From NCBI RefSeq assembly GCF_001700315.1, contig NZ_MASJ01000001.1, positions 62,001-126,000 on the forward strand: 64,000 bases of DNA. The letters are read 5' to 3'. Numbering within the stretch: the stretch's first letter is position 1; the number at the start of each line of letters is the position of its first letter. This document shows, piece after piece, positions 17,566 through 26,640 of this stretch. Position numbers and translations under genes: made by a program. Under the pieces are notes generated by a model. The model searched no databases. It was not told the origin of the DNA and was given only the letters and a program-made list of their open reading frames with translations. The stretch comes from Caryophanon tenue. GTDB lineage: Bacteria > Bacillota > Bacilli > Bacillales_A > Planococcaceae.

Positions 17566-19275
17566 ATGGAAATTGCCATCCTCATACTCGCTCTTATTTT
17601 AATTGTTGCACTTATCAGTCTTAGTATACGACGAAAGCGCAAAAAAGAACTAGAGCGACTTATACAGAAAAAAGAAGAAATACAACAGCGACCAATTTCA
17701 GAAGAGTTAGCAAAAGTAAAAGATTTAAATATGCATGGCCAAGCAGAAGAATTATTTGAACGTTGGCGAGCAGAGTGGACGGAGATGGTAGACGTTCACA
17801 TTCCAGCAATTGATACATTGTTATTGGAAGCTGAGGAGGCAATCGACAAAATGCGCTTTTCAAAGGCGCGTGGCATTGAGCAAGAAATTGAAGATTATAT
17901 TGAGCAGTGTAATAATGATATGAATAAAATTTTAGCGGAGCTTGACCATTTAATCGGCAGCGATGCAAAAAGCCGTATTGAAATTGAACAGTTAAAAGAA
18001 CAGTATCGTACAGCTCGAAAAACATTATTAGCACATCAGCATGCGTATGGTCCAGCGCTACCAGCATTAGAGCAACGTCTAGAAATTTTTGCGCCAAGCT
18101 TTGAAGAGTATGATGCCTTAACGATTGAAGGGAACTATTTAAAAGCGCGTGAAATGGTGGAAAGTTTAGTCGATGAAGCGAAGTTACTTCATGACATGAT
18201 TACGGATATTCCGAATTTATTAACGGAAGTACATACGAAAATTCCGGGTATTATTCATGAGCTACGTAGCGGACACCGAGAGATGGAACAGACGGGTTAT
18301 TATTTAGCGCACCTTGAAATGATGGCGTTTTTAGATGAATTAGAAATGCACTTACAACAAATTGTCGTTGATGTTCAACAGTTAGAGCTTGAAAAAGTGC
18401 GCCCGAGCTTACAACTTATCAATGAAGAATTGGACGTTTGTTATGACCAGCTTGAGCGAGAAGTTGTGGCACGTCGCTTTGTTGAACAACATGCGTTTAG
18501 TTTAAAAGAGAAGATGCTACATCATTTAATTGAATCAAAAGATTTAATTACAGAAGCGATTTTTGTACAACAATCATATCGCCTAAGTGAAGATGAAGCC
18601 GATATTCCGAAGCAAAACGCTAAGGACTTAGAAAACTTACAACGCCGTTATGATGTTGTGTTGGAGCTGTATACAAATGAACAAGCTGCGTTTTCGAGTT
18701 TAGAAGAAGAGTTAAAAGCGATTACGGCGGAGTTAGAAACAACGATTCAGCAGCAACAGCAATTTGCTGAGAGTTTAAAGAAATTACGCTTAGACGAAAC
18801 GCAAGCTCGTGAAGAACTAGAACAGCTACGCAAGGAATTACATGTGCTTGAACGTAAGCTACATAAGGCGAATATTCCAGGTATTCCGGATGAGATGCGT
18901 AGTCGTGTATCAGAAGTGGATGAGCAGCTATTTATTGTAGCGAAGCATTTAGATGAAGTGCCACTGCATATTCATAATATCGAATCTAGCTTGAAATTAG
19001 CTGATAAGCTGCTGCGTGAAACGGAGCAAAAAGCGAAGGAAATGTTGGAGAACGTGGTGTTATTTGAACATACGGTACGCTACGGCAATCGCTACCGTGC
19101 AAGCAACCCAGCGGTAAACCAACGCTTCAAGCATGCCGAAAAAGCGTTTGCTGAATTGCGTTATTCAAAGGCGTTAGAGCAGGCAGGACTTGCGGTGTCA
19201 GAAATTGACCCGAAAGCATTTGAAATTATTGAACGTGCTGCACAAGAGGACTTGCAAAAAATTGCGAAACTTTAA
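17566..19275 (+). CDS. ezrA: Septation ring formation regulator EzrA
   Basis: Membrane-anchored negative regulator of FtsZ ring assembly that also links PBP1 to division. It has one N-terminal membrane segment (residues ~2-22, N-out), then KRKKEL and a ~540-residue chain of spectrin-like coiled-coil helices, with the typical Glu/Gln/Leu composition. The length of 569 matches the usual 560-570. Two adjacent ATGs exist at 17563 and 17566; the AGGAGG site favours the second, since the first is only three bases away. A hairpin at 19365-19403 follows. Confidence 0.94.
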   Translation: MEIAILILALILIVALISLSIRRKRKKELERLIQKKEEIQQRPISEELAKVKDLNMHGQAEELFERWRAEWTEMVDVHIPAIDTLLLEAEEAIDKMRFSKARGIEQEIEDYIEQCNNDMNKILAELDHLIGSDAKSRIEIEQLKEQYRTARKTLLAHQHAYGPALPALEQRLEIFAPSFEEYDALTIEGNYLKAREMVESLVDEAKLLHDMITDIPNLLTEVHTKIPGIIHELRSGHREMEQTGYYLAHLEMMAFLDELEMHLQQIVVDVQQLELEKVRPSLQLINEELDVCYDQLEREVVARRFVEQHAFSLKEKMLHHLIESKDLITEAIFVQQSYRLSEDEADIPKQNAKDLENLQRRYDVVLELYTNEQAAFSSLEEELKAITAELETTIQQQQQFAESLKKLRLDETQAREELEQLRKELHVLERKLHKANIPGIPDEMRSRVSEVDEQLFIVAKHLDEVPLHIHNIESSLKLADKLLRETEQKAKEMLENVVLFEHTVRYGNRYRASNPAVNQRFKHAEKAFAELRYSKALEQAGLAVSEIDPKAFEIIERAAQEDLQKIAKL

Positions 19276-19364
19276 GCACAAACATGTTTTTTTTGCGCGT
19301 AGTCGTATATAATAGGAAAAGCATAAAATCACACAGTTGATTTTAGTTGATTTTCGAACAGTCG

Positions 19365-19403
19365 AAAGGACTTGTCCCTCATGCATTTTGGACAAGTCCT
19401 TTT
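19365..19403 (+). terminator. Terminator between ezrA and the cysteine desulfurase
   Basis: 13-bp stem AAAGGACTTGTCC / GGACAAGTCCTTT with a 12-base loop and a short T run. It sits ~50 bases before the next start, so a role as an attenuator is possible. Confidence 0.7.
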
Positions 19404-19451
19404 CCGATGTTATCACGTAAACGTGAAAGACCATTTAAAGGAAGGCGTCAC

Positions 19452-20585
19452 ATGATTTATTTAGATAATAGTGCAACAACACAAGTACACGATGACGTTT
19501 TAACGTCATTTGTTCAAGTGAATAAACAGTTTTTTGGCAACCCAGCGTCACTGCATGAAATGGGTGTAGATGCGAATGCGTTGTTAATGCGCGCGCGTAC
19601 GCAAATTGCCGAGCTTGTGCAAACAACCGCCGAGCAAGTCATCTTCACATCTGGCGGTACGGAATCCAATAATTTTGCCTTTTATGGTGTCGCAAAAGCG
19701 AGCGCGCATAAAGGAAAACATATTATTACAACATCTGTCGAGCATCCATGTATTTTAGAAGCGGCAAAGCGTTTAGAGCAAGAAGGCTATGAAGTCGACT
19801 ATTTAACAGTAGATGAAACAGGCGTTATTTCATTAGAAGAGTTGCGTCAAACGTTGCGAAAAGATACCGTGCTTGTCAGCATGATGCATGTGAATAACGA
19901 AATGGGCGCTATTATGCCAATTCGTGAAGCGGCACAAATCATTCATGCGAATAGTCGTGCTGTTTTCCATGTCGATGCGATTCAAAGCTTTGGTAAGTTA
20001 CCGATTTCGTTAGCGGATGGACCAGATATGCTGTCGGTGTCTGGACATAAAATTCATGCGTTAAAAGGCTCAGGTATTTTAGCGATGAAAAAAAATATTC
20101 AAATTGAGCCACTTATTGTTGGCGGCGGTCAAGAATTTGGTCTACGTAGTGGTACGGTTGCTGTGCCAAATGCGGTTGCCTTTGCAAAAGCAGCACGTAT
20201 GGCGATTGAAGCAATGCCACAAAAAGCAGCGCAATATGCAGAATGGAAAGCTGATTTATTTGCATTTTTTGCGTCATTAGGCGATTATGTAAAAGTTATT
20301 TCTACACCACAAGGAGCACCGCATATTGTTTCTGTCGGTGTAAAAGGTTTAAAAGGTGAAATTTTAATTAATGCTCTTCAAAAAGAAGGCATTATCGTGT
20401 CAACATCAAGTGCTTGTTCGTCAAAGCAGACAAAAACAAGCCATGTTATTGAGGCATTAAAAGTACCACAAGCGTATAAGGATGGAGTGATTCGTATTAG
20501 TTTTGGTGCGAATACAACATCTTCAGACATACAGCAATTCAAAGGCGTATTTGGTAAAATCGTACGCCAATTAAAAGGAGAATAA
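19452..20585 (+). CDS. nifZ: Cysteine desulfurase dedicated to ThiI (NifZ-type)
   Basis: PLP enzyme that takes sulfur from cysteine as a persulfide and passes it to ThiI for 4-thiouridine in tRNA. Visible motifs are IYLDNSATTQ at the start, TSGGTESNNFAFYG, the PLP-Lys SVSGHKIHALKG and the mobile sulfur-acceptor Cys loop STSSACSSKQ. The ATG at 19452, with AAAGGAAGG eight bases upstream, aligns with family starts; the longer open frame from 19347 would run through a terminator hairpin. It is seven bases upstream of thiI and probably translationally linked, the same pair as in B. subtilis. Confidence 0.93.
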   Translation: MIYLDNSATTQVHDDVLTSFVQVNKQFFGNPASLHEMGVDANALLMRARTQIAELVQTTAEQVIFTSGGTESNNFAFYGVAKASAHKGKHIITTSVEHPCILEAAKRLEQEGYEVDYLTVDETGVISLEELRQTLRKDTVLVSMMHVNNEMGAIMPIREAAQIIHANSRAVFHVDAIQSFGKLPISLADGPDMLSVSGHKIHALKGSGILAMKKNIQIEPLIVGGGQEFGLRSGTVAVPNAVAFAKAARMAIEAMPQKAAQYAEWKADLFAFFASLGDYVKVISTPQGAPHIVSVGVKGLKGEILINALQKEGIIVSTSSACSSKQTKTSHVIEALKVPQAYKDGVIRISFGANTTSSDIQQFKGVFGKIVRQLKGE

Positions 20586-20592
20586 AGAACCA

Positions 20593-21795
20593 ATGATGTA
20601 CAAAGAAATTTTAATTCGCTACGGTGAATTATCAACAAAAGGCCGTAACAAAAAAGACTTTATCGCCCGTTTACGTGAAAATATTCGCTATAGCTTTTCG
20701 GATTTAGCACCACTGAAAATCCGTACAGAGCGTGACCGTATGTTTATTGAAACGGAAACACCAGAGCGTCAACATGAATTAGTAACGCGCTTACCGAAAA
20801 TTTTCGGCATTCAGTCGTTCTCACTTGTGGCGTCAGCGGAAAAGGATATGCAAGCTATTAAAGCAGTTGCCCATAACATTATGGCACAATACGGCGACAT
20901 TACATTTAAAGTAGAAGTAAAGCGTTCAGATAAAACGTTCCCAATGGACACACATGAAATTCAACGTGACCTAGGTGGCTACTTATTATCGAACTTCCAA
21001 AACTTATCGGTAGATGTGAAAAATCCAGAAGTACCATTACGCGTTGAAATTCGTGAAGATGCGGCGTATATTATGGCGGGCATTATTCAAGGTGCAGGTG
21101 GTATGCCAGTTGGTTCGAACGGTAAGTCATTATTAATGCTGTCAGGCGGCATCGATAGCCCAGTTGCAGCATATTTAATGATGAAGCGCGGTGTGCGTAT
21201 TGAAGCGATTCATTTCTTTAGCCCACCGTACACAAGCCAAAATTCACTTGAAAAAGTAAAAGACTTAACAGACCTTTGTACGCAGTTTGGTGCGCGTATT
21301 CGTTTACACATCATTCCGTTTACAGAAATTCAAACATTAATTAAAGACCGTGTGCCAGAAAATATTTCAATGACAACAACACGTCGTATGATGTTAAAAA
21401 TTGCAGACGAAGTGCGTAAAGAAATTGATGCGCTAGGAATTGTAACAGGCGAGAGTTTAGGACAAGTAGCATCACAAACATTACAAAGTTTAACAGCCAT
21501 TAATGATGTGACATCAACACCTGTATTACGTCCGTTATTAAGCTACGATAAATTAGAAATTATTGATATTGCGAAAAAAATCGGCACATATGAAACGTCA
21601 ATTTTACCGTATGAAGATTGCTGTACAATTTTCACACCAGCAAATCCAAAAACAAAACCGAAGCTTGAAAAGGTAGAGTACTATGAGAGCTTTACAGAGT
21701 TTGATGAGTTAATCGAAAAAGCAGTACGTAACCGTGAAACACATTCATTCCCGAAAAAGGTTGTCAAAGAAGATAAATTTGCAGCGTTATTGTAA
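20593..21795 (+). CDS. thiI: tRNA 4-thiouridine synthase ThiI
   Basis: Adenylates U8 of tRNA and inserts sulfur; may also serve thiazole synthesis. N-terminal ferredoxin-like and THUMP domains (residues ~1-165) are followed by the PP-loop ATPase motif MLSGGIDSPVAAYLM near 180 and the late PYEDCCTIF. There is no C-terminal rhodanese domain, as usual in Bacillales, so it must take sulfur from the partner desulfurase encoded just upstream. A second ATG at 20596 is an equally possible start. Length 400 is normal. Confidence 0.95.
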   Translation: MMYKEILIRYGELSTKGRNKKDFIARLRENIRYSFSDLAPLKIRTERDRMFIETETPERQHELVTRLPKIFGIQSFSLVASAEKDMQAIKAVAHNIMAQYGDITFKVEVKRSDKTFPMDTHEIQRDLGGYLLSNFQNLSVDVKNPEVPLRVEIREDAAYIMAGIIQGAGGMPVGSNGKSLLMLSGGIDSPVAAYLMMKRGVRIEAIHFFSPPYTSQNSLEKVKDLTDLCTQFGARIRLHIIPFTEIQTLIKDRVPENISMTTTRRMMLKIADEVRKEIDALGIVTGESLGQVASQTLQSLTAINDVTSTPVLRPLLSYDKLEIIDIAKKIGTYETSILPYEDCCTIFTPANPKTKPKLEKVEYYESFTEFDELIEKAVRNRETHSFPKKVVKEDKFAALL

Positions 21796-21823
21796 GCCGC
21801 ATAGCTAAATAGCGTTTCGTAGG

Positions 21824-21868
21824 AAGCGTCTCCAAATAATATGTTTATTTTGGAGGTGCTTTTTATTT
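21824..21868 (+). terminator. Terminator of the nifZ-thiI operon
   Basis: Stem AAGCGTCTCCAAA / TTTGGAGGTGCTT (with G-U and an extra pair region in the loop) and T-rich run. The following 150 bases up to the promoter at 22016 are AT-rich with no gene; B. subtilis has sspA at this place. Confidence 0.75.
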
Positions 21869-22015
21869 ACATTTTAATTAGTAGTTGGTACTAATTTATT
21901 TTACCGCTCGTTTGTAAAGAAAGTTGCGTAAAACGACTAAATTATTGATATAAGGTAAAAAATATACGCGTAAATGTGAAATTGTTACTAACTATTAAAA
22001 TGTGTGGATATTTTT

Positions 22016-22044
22016 TTGAAAAAACAAAAAAATGCCTGTATAAT
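22016..22044 (+). promoter_or_regulatory. Strong sigma-A promoter of the YtcI-like ligase gene
   Basis: TTGAAA (22016-22021), 17-base spacer, TATAAT (22039-22044). Just after the expected start site lies an imperfect palindrome GGTACAC..GTGTAACC (22053-22074) that could be an operator. Confidence 0.8.
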
Positions 22045-22095
22045 ATGCTGTAGGTACACATAAGGGGTGTAACCGACACAAAGGGGGAATTGACG

Positions 22096-23673
22096 ATGGA
22101 TCGAAATGAGCTTATAGCACCGCCAATTTACAATATTGTAGAGGAAATTGAACGTTATGCGAATGTATCATATGATGCACTAATTGTTCATCATGAGGAT
22201 GGCCAAATTGAACGTATTTCGTATGAAGCTTTAATTGAGCGCGCGAACAAAGTGGCGCAAGTGTTACAAGAGGATGGGCTACAAAAAGGGGATGTAGCTT
22301 TAATCATGGTACCGCGTTCTGTCGAAGCATATGTTGTATATATTGCCGCATTAAAAGCAGGCTTAGCAATTATTCCGAGCTCGGAAATGTTACGTGCAAA
22401 AGATATTGATTATCGTATCGTCCATGCAGATGCAAAGGCAGTGATTGCAGATGAAGCGTATATTTCAGAATTTGACCACGCAGAGCATATTGGTGGCTTA
22501 AAGCAGTATGTGATTGGGGAAGCACATGCGCCATGGCAACCATTACGTAATCGTGTTGAAGGGAAGTCATCAACATTTGAGAACGTCCAAACGAATAGTT
22601 CAGATACAGCGTTTATTGCTTATACAAGTGGAACGACAGGGAATCCAAAAGCAGCAGTACATCCACATGCTTGGGGTTATGCGCATTTACGTACAGCAGC
22701 ACCACAATGGTTAGGCATTCAAGAAGCGGATGTTGTATGGGCAACAGCAGCACCAGGTTGGCAAAAGTGGATTTGGAGTCCCTTCTTAGCGACATTAGGT
22801 AGCGGTGCGACAGCATTTGTACATAAAGGGCGCTTCGATGCGAGTGAGTTCTTACAAATCTTACAAGATTACAATGTCAATGTCCTTTGCTGTACGCCAA
22901 CAGAGTATCGTTTAATGGCGAAAGTAGAAGATTTAGAGACGTATCATTTAACAGAGTTACGCCAAGCGGTTTCAGCGGGTGAGCCGTTAAATCGTGAAGT
23001 CATTGAAGTGTTCTTAAAGCACTTTAATTTACAAGTTCGTGACGGTTACGGTCAAACCGAAAATACATTGCTTGTTGGAACGATGGTTGGTATGGAGCCA
23101 CGACCAGGGTCAATGGGGAAACCGACACCAGGAAATTATGTAGAAGTCATTAACGAAGATGGCGAGCCAGTAGCACCAGGTGAAGTTGGGGATATTGCTG
23201 TACATGTTTCAACACCGGCATTATATAAAGGTTACTTAAAAGACCCAGAGCGTACGAGCATGCAGTTCCGTGGCGAGTGGTACATTACAGGGGACCGTGC
23301 AACGAAAGATGAAGACGGTTATTTCTGGTTTGAAGGTCGTGGGGATGACATTATTATTTCATCAGGCTATACAATTGGACCGTTCGAAGTAGAGGATGCA
23401 TTAACGAAGCATCCAGCGGTAAAAGAATGTGCAGTCGTTGCAAGCCCTGATGAAATTCGTGGTCATATTGTAAAAGCGTTTATCGTTTTACGTGATCCTG
23501 AACAGGCGAGCGACACGCTTGTAAAAGAACTGCAAGAACATGTAAAAGATGTGACGGCACCATACAAATATCCACGCGCTGTGGAATTTATTGATGATTT
23601 ACCGAAAACGACATCAGGTAAAATTCGTCGTGTAGAATTACGCCAACAAGAATTTAAAAAGATTAACGCATAA
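22096..23673 (+). CDS. Acyl-CoA synthetase, AcsA/MbcS-like (YtcI homologue)
   Basis: Activates a short- or medium-chain carboxylic acid to its CoA ester through an acyl-AMP. ANL-family motifs are AYTSGTTGNPKAAVHPHAW (P-loop), GYGQTENTLLVG, WYITGDRATKDEDGYFWFEG and GRGDDIIISSGY, with a terminal PKTTSGKIRRVELR carrying the catalytic lysine. The GGGGG site is eight bases before the ATG at 22096; the slightly longer TTG start at 22090 is less well placed. It is monocistronic between two terminators. Synteny with B. subtilis ytcI after thiI supports the family; chain-length preference is unknown. Confidence 0.87.
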   Translation: MDRNELIAPPIYNIVEEIERYANVSYDALIVHHEDGQIERISYEALIERANKVAQVLQEDGLQKGDVALIMVPRSVEAYVVYIAALKAGLAIIPSSEMLRAKDIDYRIVHADAKAVIADEAYISEFDHAEHIGGLKQYVIGEAHAPWQPLRNRVEGKSSTFENVQTNSSDTAFIAYTSGTTGNPKAAVHPHAWGYAHLRTAAPQWLGIQEADVVWATAAPGWQKWIWSPFLATLGSGATAFVHKGRFDASEFLQILQDYNVNVLCCTPTEYRLMAKVEDLETYHLTELRQAVSAGEPLNREVIEVFLKHFNLQVRDGYGQTENTLLVGTMVGMEPRPGSMGKPTPGNYVEVINEDGEPVAPGEVGDIAVHVSTPALYKGYLKDPERTSMQFRGEWYITGDRATKDEDGYFWFEGRGDDIIISSGYTIGPFEVEDALTKHPAVKECAVVASPDEIRGHIVKAFIVLRDPEQASDTLVKELQEHVKDVTAPYKYPRAVEFIDDLPKTTSGKIRRVELRQQEFKKINA

Positions 23674-23699
23674 AGATGCACAGAGAATGACATAAAAAG

Positions 23700-23740
23700 A
23701 AATATCCTTCAGCCATTACAACGGCTGAAGGATATTTTTG
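23700..23740 (+). terminator. Terminator, hairpin of intergenic element copy B
   Basis: 15-bp perfect stem AAATATCCTTCAGCC / GGCTGAAGGATATTT with T run. The core CCTTCAGC..ATTACAAC..GCT.AAGG also occurs, inverted, in the terminator at 29482-29518. Confidence 0.9.
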
Positions 23741-23742
23741 TG

Positions 23743-23773
23743 TTTTTGGTGCTACGCTACATAGCGGACGCAC
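23743..23773 (+). repeat. Interspersed element, tail module copy B
   Basis: Matches the reverse complement of 12930-12960 at 27 of 31 positions. It can itself fold as GGTGC-ta-CGCT-acat-AGCG-gac-GCACC. It directly follows a terminator hairpin, as in the other copies. Confidence 0.65.
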
Positions 23774-23871
23774 CTGTAAATGTGTATCATCTCGATCAAC
23801 GCATTGTCACTATAAATAGAGTTTTCTCCCAACCTCAGTTATTTTTTTCTCAATCTCGTTTCTTATATGTG

Positions 23872-23885
23872 TGAAAACGTTTTAA
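23872..23885 (+). promoter_or_regulatory. Candidate cre (CcpA) site before the fatty-acid operon
   Basis: TGAAAACGTTTTAA fits the cre consensus TGWAANCGNTNWCA at 13 of 14 positions. A possible promoter follows (TGTCAA 23894-23899, 17 bases, CATAAT 23917-23922), placing the site near -50. Confidence 0.55.
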
Positions 23886-23962
23886 AATAAAACTGTCAAA
23901 ATATTCTCTCTTATGACATAATTGTAATTGAAATACGTCATTTTCTGTAAGGGGGAGATTTT

Positions 23963-25477
23963 TTGGATTTAGCAAAAGCAATCTTATATCATGCCTCTAG
24001 TACACCGAATCATATTGCACTTATTTATGAAGAAAACACGTATACGTATGAACAATTGAATAAAGAAATTAATCGCTTTAGTCATGGACTTCACATGAAA
24101 GGCATTAAAAAGGGAGACAAAGTCAGTTTATATTTAAAAAACTCAGACCAATTCGTCATTGCCGCATACGCATTGTGGCGCATTGGTGCAGTTGTTGTGC
24201 CCATTAACTTCCGCCTAACTGCACCGGAGCTAGCGTATATTTTGGAGCAGTCTGATTCGATTCTTGTATTGAGTGATGCCGAACTCATCGAAACAGCAAG
24301 ACAAGCAGTCCAACTTGTTGAACATGATTTAGAAATTGCTGTTGTCGGAGAGGACGCACCGCATGTTGTAAATTGGCAAAGTTATCGTTCAGATGATGTC
24401 AACGAGCCAAATATAGCATTATTGCCAACAGATGATGCCCAAATTTTGTACACATCCGGCACAACAGGGAAGCCAAAAGGAGCATTGTTTACCCATAGCA
24501 ATATTATTGCTGTCAATATGTCGGTAACGTATATGACGAAGTTACAGCGCGACGATGTGTATTTATTAATTGCACCAGCGTTTCACTCCGCTGGTTTAAA
24601 CATGATTGTAACAACGACATTGTTTGCCGGTGCGACATTAGTCGTACAGCGCGATTTCCATCCAGTAGAAGCACAAAAGGCCGTGCAGCAGCATAAAGTG
24701 ACGATGTTTTTTGCTGTGCCTGCAATGTATAACGCCATTTTACAAGTACCAAAGGGCATGTTTAACTTATCGAGTATCCGTGCGTGTAATTACGGGGCAG
24801 CACCGATGTCTCCGTCGTTAATTGAAGCATCAATTGATTATTTTGGCACTGACCAATTTTATAATTGCTGTGGTTTAACGGAAGCGGGCCCAGGTGGCGT
24901 ATTACTTTTACCGGAAGAACATGCGACAAAAATCGGTGCAGCAGGAAAAGCAATGCCGTTTTTAAATGCTCGTGTTGTACGCGATGACTTCACAGATGTG
25001 GCACCGGGAGAAGTCGGGGAGTTTATTTTACGGAGTAGCTCGATTATGAAGGAATACTATAAAAAGCCCGAAGAAACACAAAAAGCGTTTCGAAATGGTT
25101 GGCTGCTTACCGGAGATTTAGCAACAATCGATGAAGAAGGTTATATAACACTTGTAGACCGCAAAAAGGACATGATTATTTCTGGTGGTGAAAATATTTA
25201 TTCGGTTGAAGTCGAACAAGTGTTAGATGCGCACCCTGATGTTGTTGAAGTGGCGATTGTTGGCTTACCAGATACGCAGTGGGGCGAGGTCGTGACGGCA
25301 ATTGTCGTGTTAAAAGAGGGCGCTACATTAACGTTAGAAGAGATTCAAGCATTTTGTCGAGAGCATTTAGCTGGGTATAAAGTTCCGCGCCATATGATTG
25401 AAGTGGCTATCTTACCACGCAATGCATCTGGAAAAGTATTGAAATATCATTTGCGAGAGCAATTAACAAAGCAATAA
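23963..25477 (+). CDS. Long-chain acyl-CoA ligase (class I adenylate-forming)
   Basis: Predicted fatty acid-CoA ligase, first gene of a four-gene degradation operon. ANL motifs: LYTSGTTGKPKGALFTHSN, YNCCGLTEAGPGG, GWLLTGDLATIDEEGY, DRKKDMIISGGENIYSVEVE and the C-terminal PRNASGKVLKYHLRE. The start is a TTG: GGGGGAG lies five bases upstream and no in-frame ATG exists before the family N-terminus. At 504 residues it is the compact form, related to FadD3/feruloyl-CoA synthetase-like ligases, so the substrate may be a fatty or an aromatic acid. The context with a thiolase and an acyl-CoA dehydrogenase favours a fatty acid. Confidence 0.88.
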   Translation: MDLAKAILYHASSTPNHIALIYEENTYTYEQLNKEINRFSHGLHMKGIKKGDKVSLYLKNSDQFVIAAYALWRIGAVVVPINFRLTAPELAYILEQSDSILVLSDAELIETARQAVQLVEHDLEIAVVGEDAPHVVNWQSYRSDDVNEPNIALLPTDDAQILYTSGTTGKPKGALFTHSNIIAVNMSVTYMTKLQRDDVYLLIAPAFHSAGLNMIVTTTLFAGATLVVQRDFHPVEAQKAVQQHKVTMFFAVPAMYNAILQVPKGMFNLSSIRACNYGAAPMSPSLIEASIDYFGTDQFYNCCGLTEAGPGGVLLLPEEHATKIGAAGKAMPFLNARVVRDDFTDVAPGEVGEFILRSSSIMKEYYKKPEETQKAFRNGWLLTGDLATIDEEGYITLVDRKKDMIISGGENIYSVEVEQVLDAHPDVVEVAIVGLPDTQWGEVVTAIVVLKEGATLTLEEIQAFCREHLAGYKVPRHMIEVAILPRNASGKVLKYHLREQLTKQ

Positions 25478-25507
25478 ACAGTGGGAAGTTAAAGGGGGAT
25501 ATTAGAA

Positions 25508-26635
25508 ATGAGAGAAGCAGTAATTGTCGCAGCAGCACGTACAGCAGTAGGTCGTACAAAAGGTGGTTTAGCTGAAGTACGACCAGATGAGTTAGCCGCA
25601 ACGGTATTAGAGGAAGTTGTCGCACGGGCCAATATTAACAAAGCACAAGTTGACGACGTTATTTTAGGGTGTGTCACACAAACGGGAGAACAAGGTGCGA
25701 ATATTGCACGTACGGCGACGCTCGCAGCAGGCTTCCCAATTGAAGTGCCTGGTGTTACAATTGACCGCCAATGTGGCTCAAGCTTACAGGCAGTTCATTT
25801 TGCAGCGCAAGCCATTTTAGCTGGCGATATGGATATTGTCATTGCTGGTGGGGTTGAAAGTATGACGCGTGCACCAATGGGGTCAAATGCAAAAGGCGCG
25901 CATGATTCGGCACGTTTAGAAAAGTATGAGCTTGTGCATCAAGGGCTTTCAGCAGAGCTAATTGCTGAGCAATGGAACTTAACGGAACAACAATTAAATG
26001 AATATGCGGTAGCAAGTCATCAACGTGCCATCGCGGCAATTGAAGCAGGCAAGTTTAATGCTGAAGTGGTAGCAGTAGGTGACGTCACAAAGGATGAAGG
26101 TCCACGTCCGAGCACGACAGTAGATGTCTTAAATAACTTAAAGAAAGTATTTAAAGAAGGTGGGGTCATTTCAGCTGGTAATGCTTCACAAATGAGTGAT
26201 GGTGCATCCGCAGTTGTTGTGATGTCGAGCGACAAAGCAAAAGAACTTGGCATTAAGCCGCTTGCTAAAATTATTGCTCGTACAGTCATCGGTTCAGACC
26301 CACGCCTGATGTTAACAGGACCGATTGAAGCGACAAAGCGTGTGCTCCAAAAAGCAAATTTAACACTTAATGATATCGACACATATGAGGTGAATGAGGC
26401 ATTTGCGCCAGTACCAATCGTTTGGCAACAAGAGCTACAAGCAGACCCGCAAAAGTTAAATCCAGATGGCGGAGCAATTGCGTTAGGGCATCCACTTGGG
26501 GCAACAGGCACGAAGCTATTAACAACGATGCTATACCGTATGGAACGAGAGCAATTACGCTATGGATTACTCGCGATTTGTGAAGGAATGGGTATGGCGA
26601 ATGCCACAATTATCGAACGCTACGTAGAGGAGTGA
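25508..26635 (+). CDS. Acetyl-CoA C-acyltransferase (thiolase)
   Basis: Last step of beta-oxidation: cleavage of 3-ketoacyl-CoA by CoA. Thiolase signatures are complete: nucleophilic Cys in DRQCGSSLQAVH, EVNEAFAPVP, GGAIALGHPLGATG and the second Cys in ICEGMGMANA. 375 residues is slightly shorter than the usual ~390. It sits between the acyl-CoA ligase and acyl-CoA dehydrogenase genes and overlaps the latter region end to start, so it belongs to the same operon. No enoyl-CoA hydratase or 3-hydroxyacyl-CoA dehydrogenase is in this cluster, so those steps must come from elsewhere. Confidence 0.93.
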   Translation: MREAVIVAAARTAVGRTKGGLAEVRPDELAATVLEEVVARANINKAQVDDVILGCVTQTGEQGANIARTATLAAGFPIEVPGVTIDRQCGSSLQAVHFAAQAILAGDMDIVIAGGVESMTRAPMGSNAKGAHDSARLEKYELVHQGLSAELIAEQWNLTEQQLNEYAVASHQRAIAAIEAGKFNAEVVAVGDVTKDEGPRPSTTVDVLNNLKKVFKEGGVISAGNASQMSDGASAVVVMSSDKAKELGIKPLAKIIARTVIGSDPRLMLTGPIEATKRVLQKANLTLNDIDTYEVNEAFAPVPIVWQQELQADPQKLNPDGGAIALGHPLGATGTKLLTTMLYRMEREQLRYGLLAICEGMGMANATIIERYVEE

Positions 26636-26640
26636 TGCAG

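Noticed and set aside
21866-22015. A small acid-soluble spore protein gene at the sspA position
   Set aside because: No frame of ~70 codons with the SASP signature exists in this spacer on either strand.
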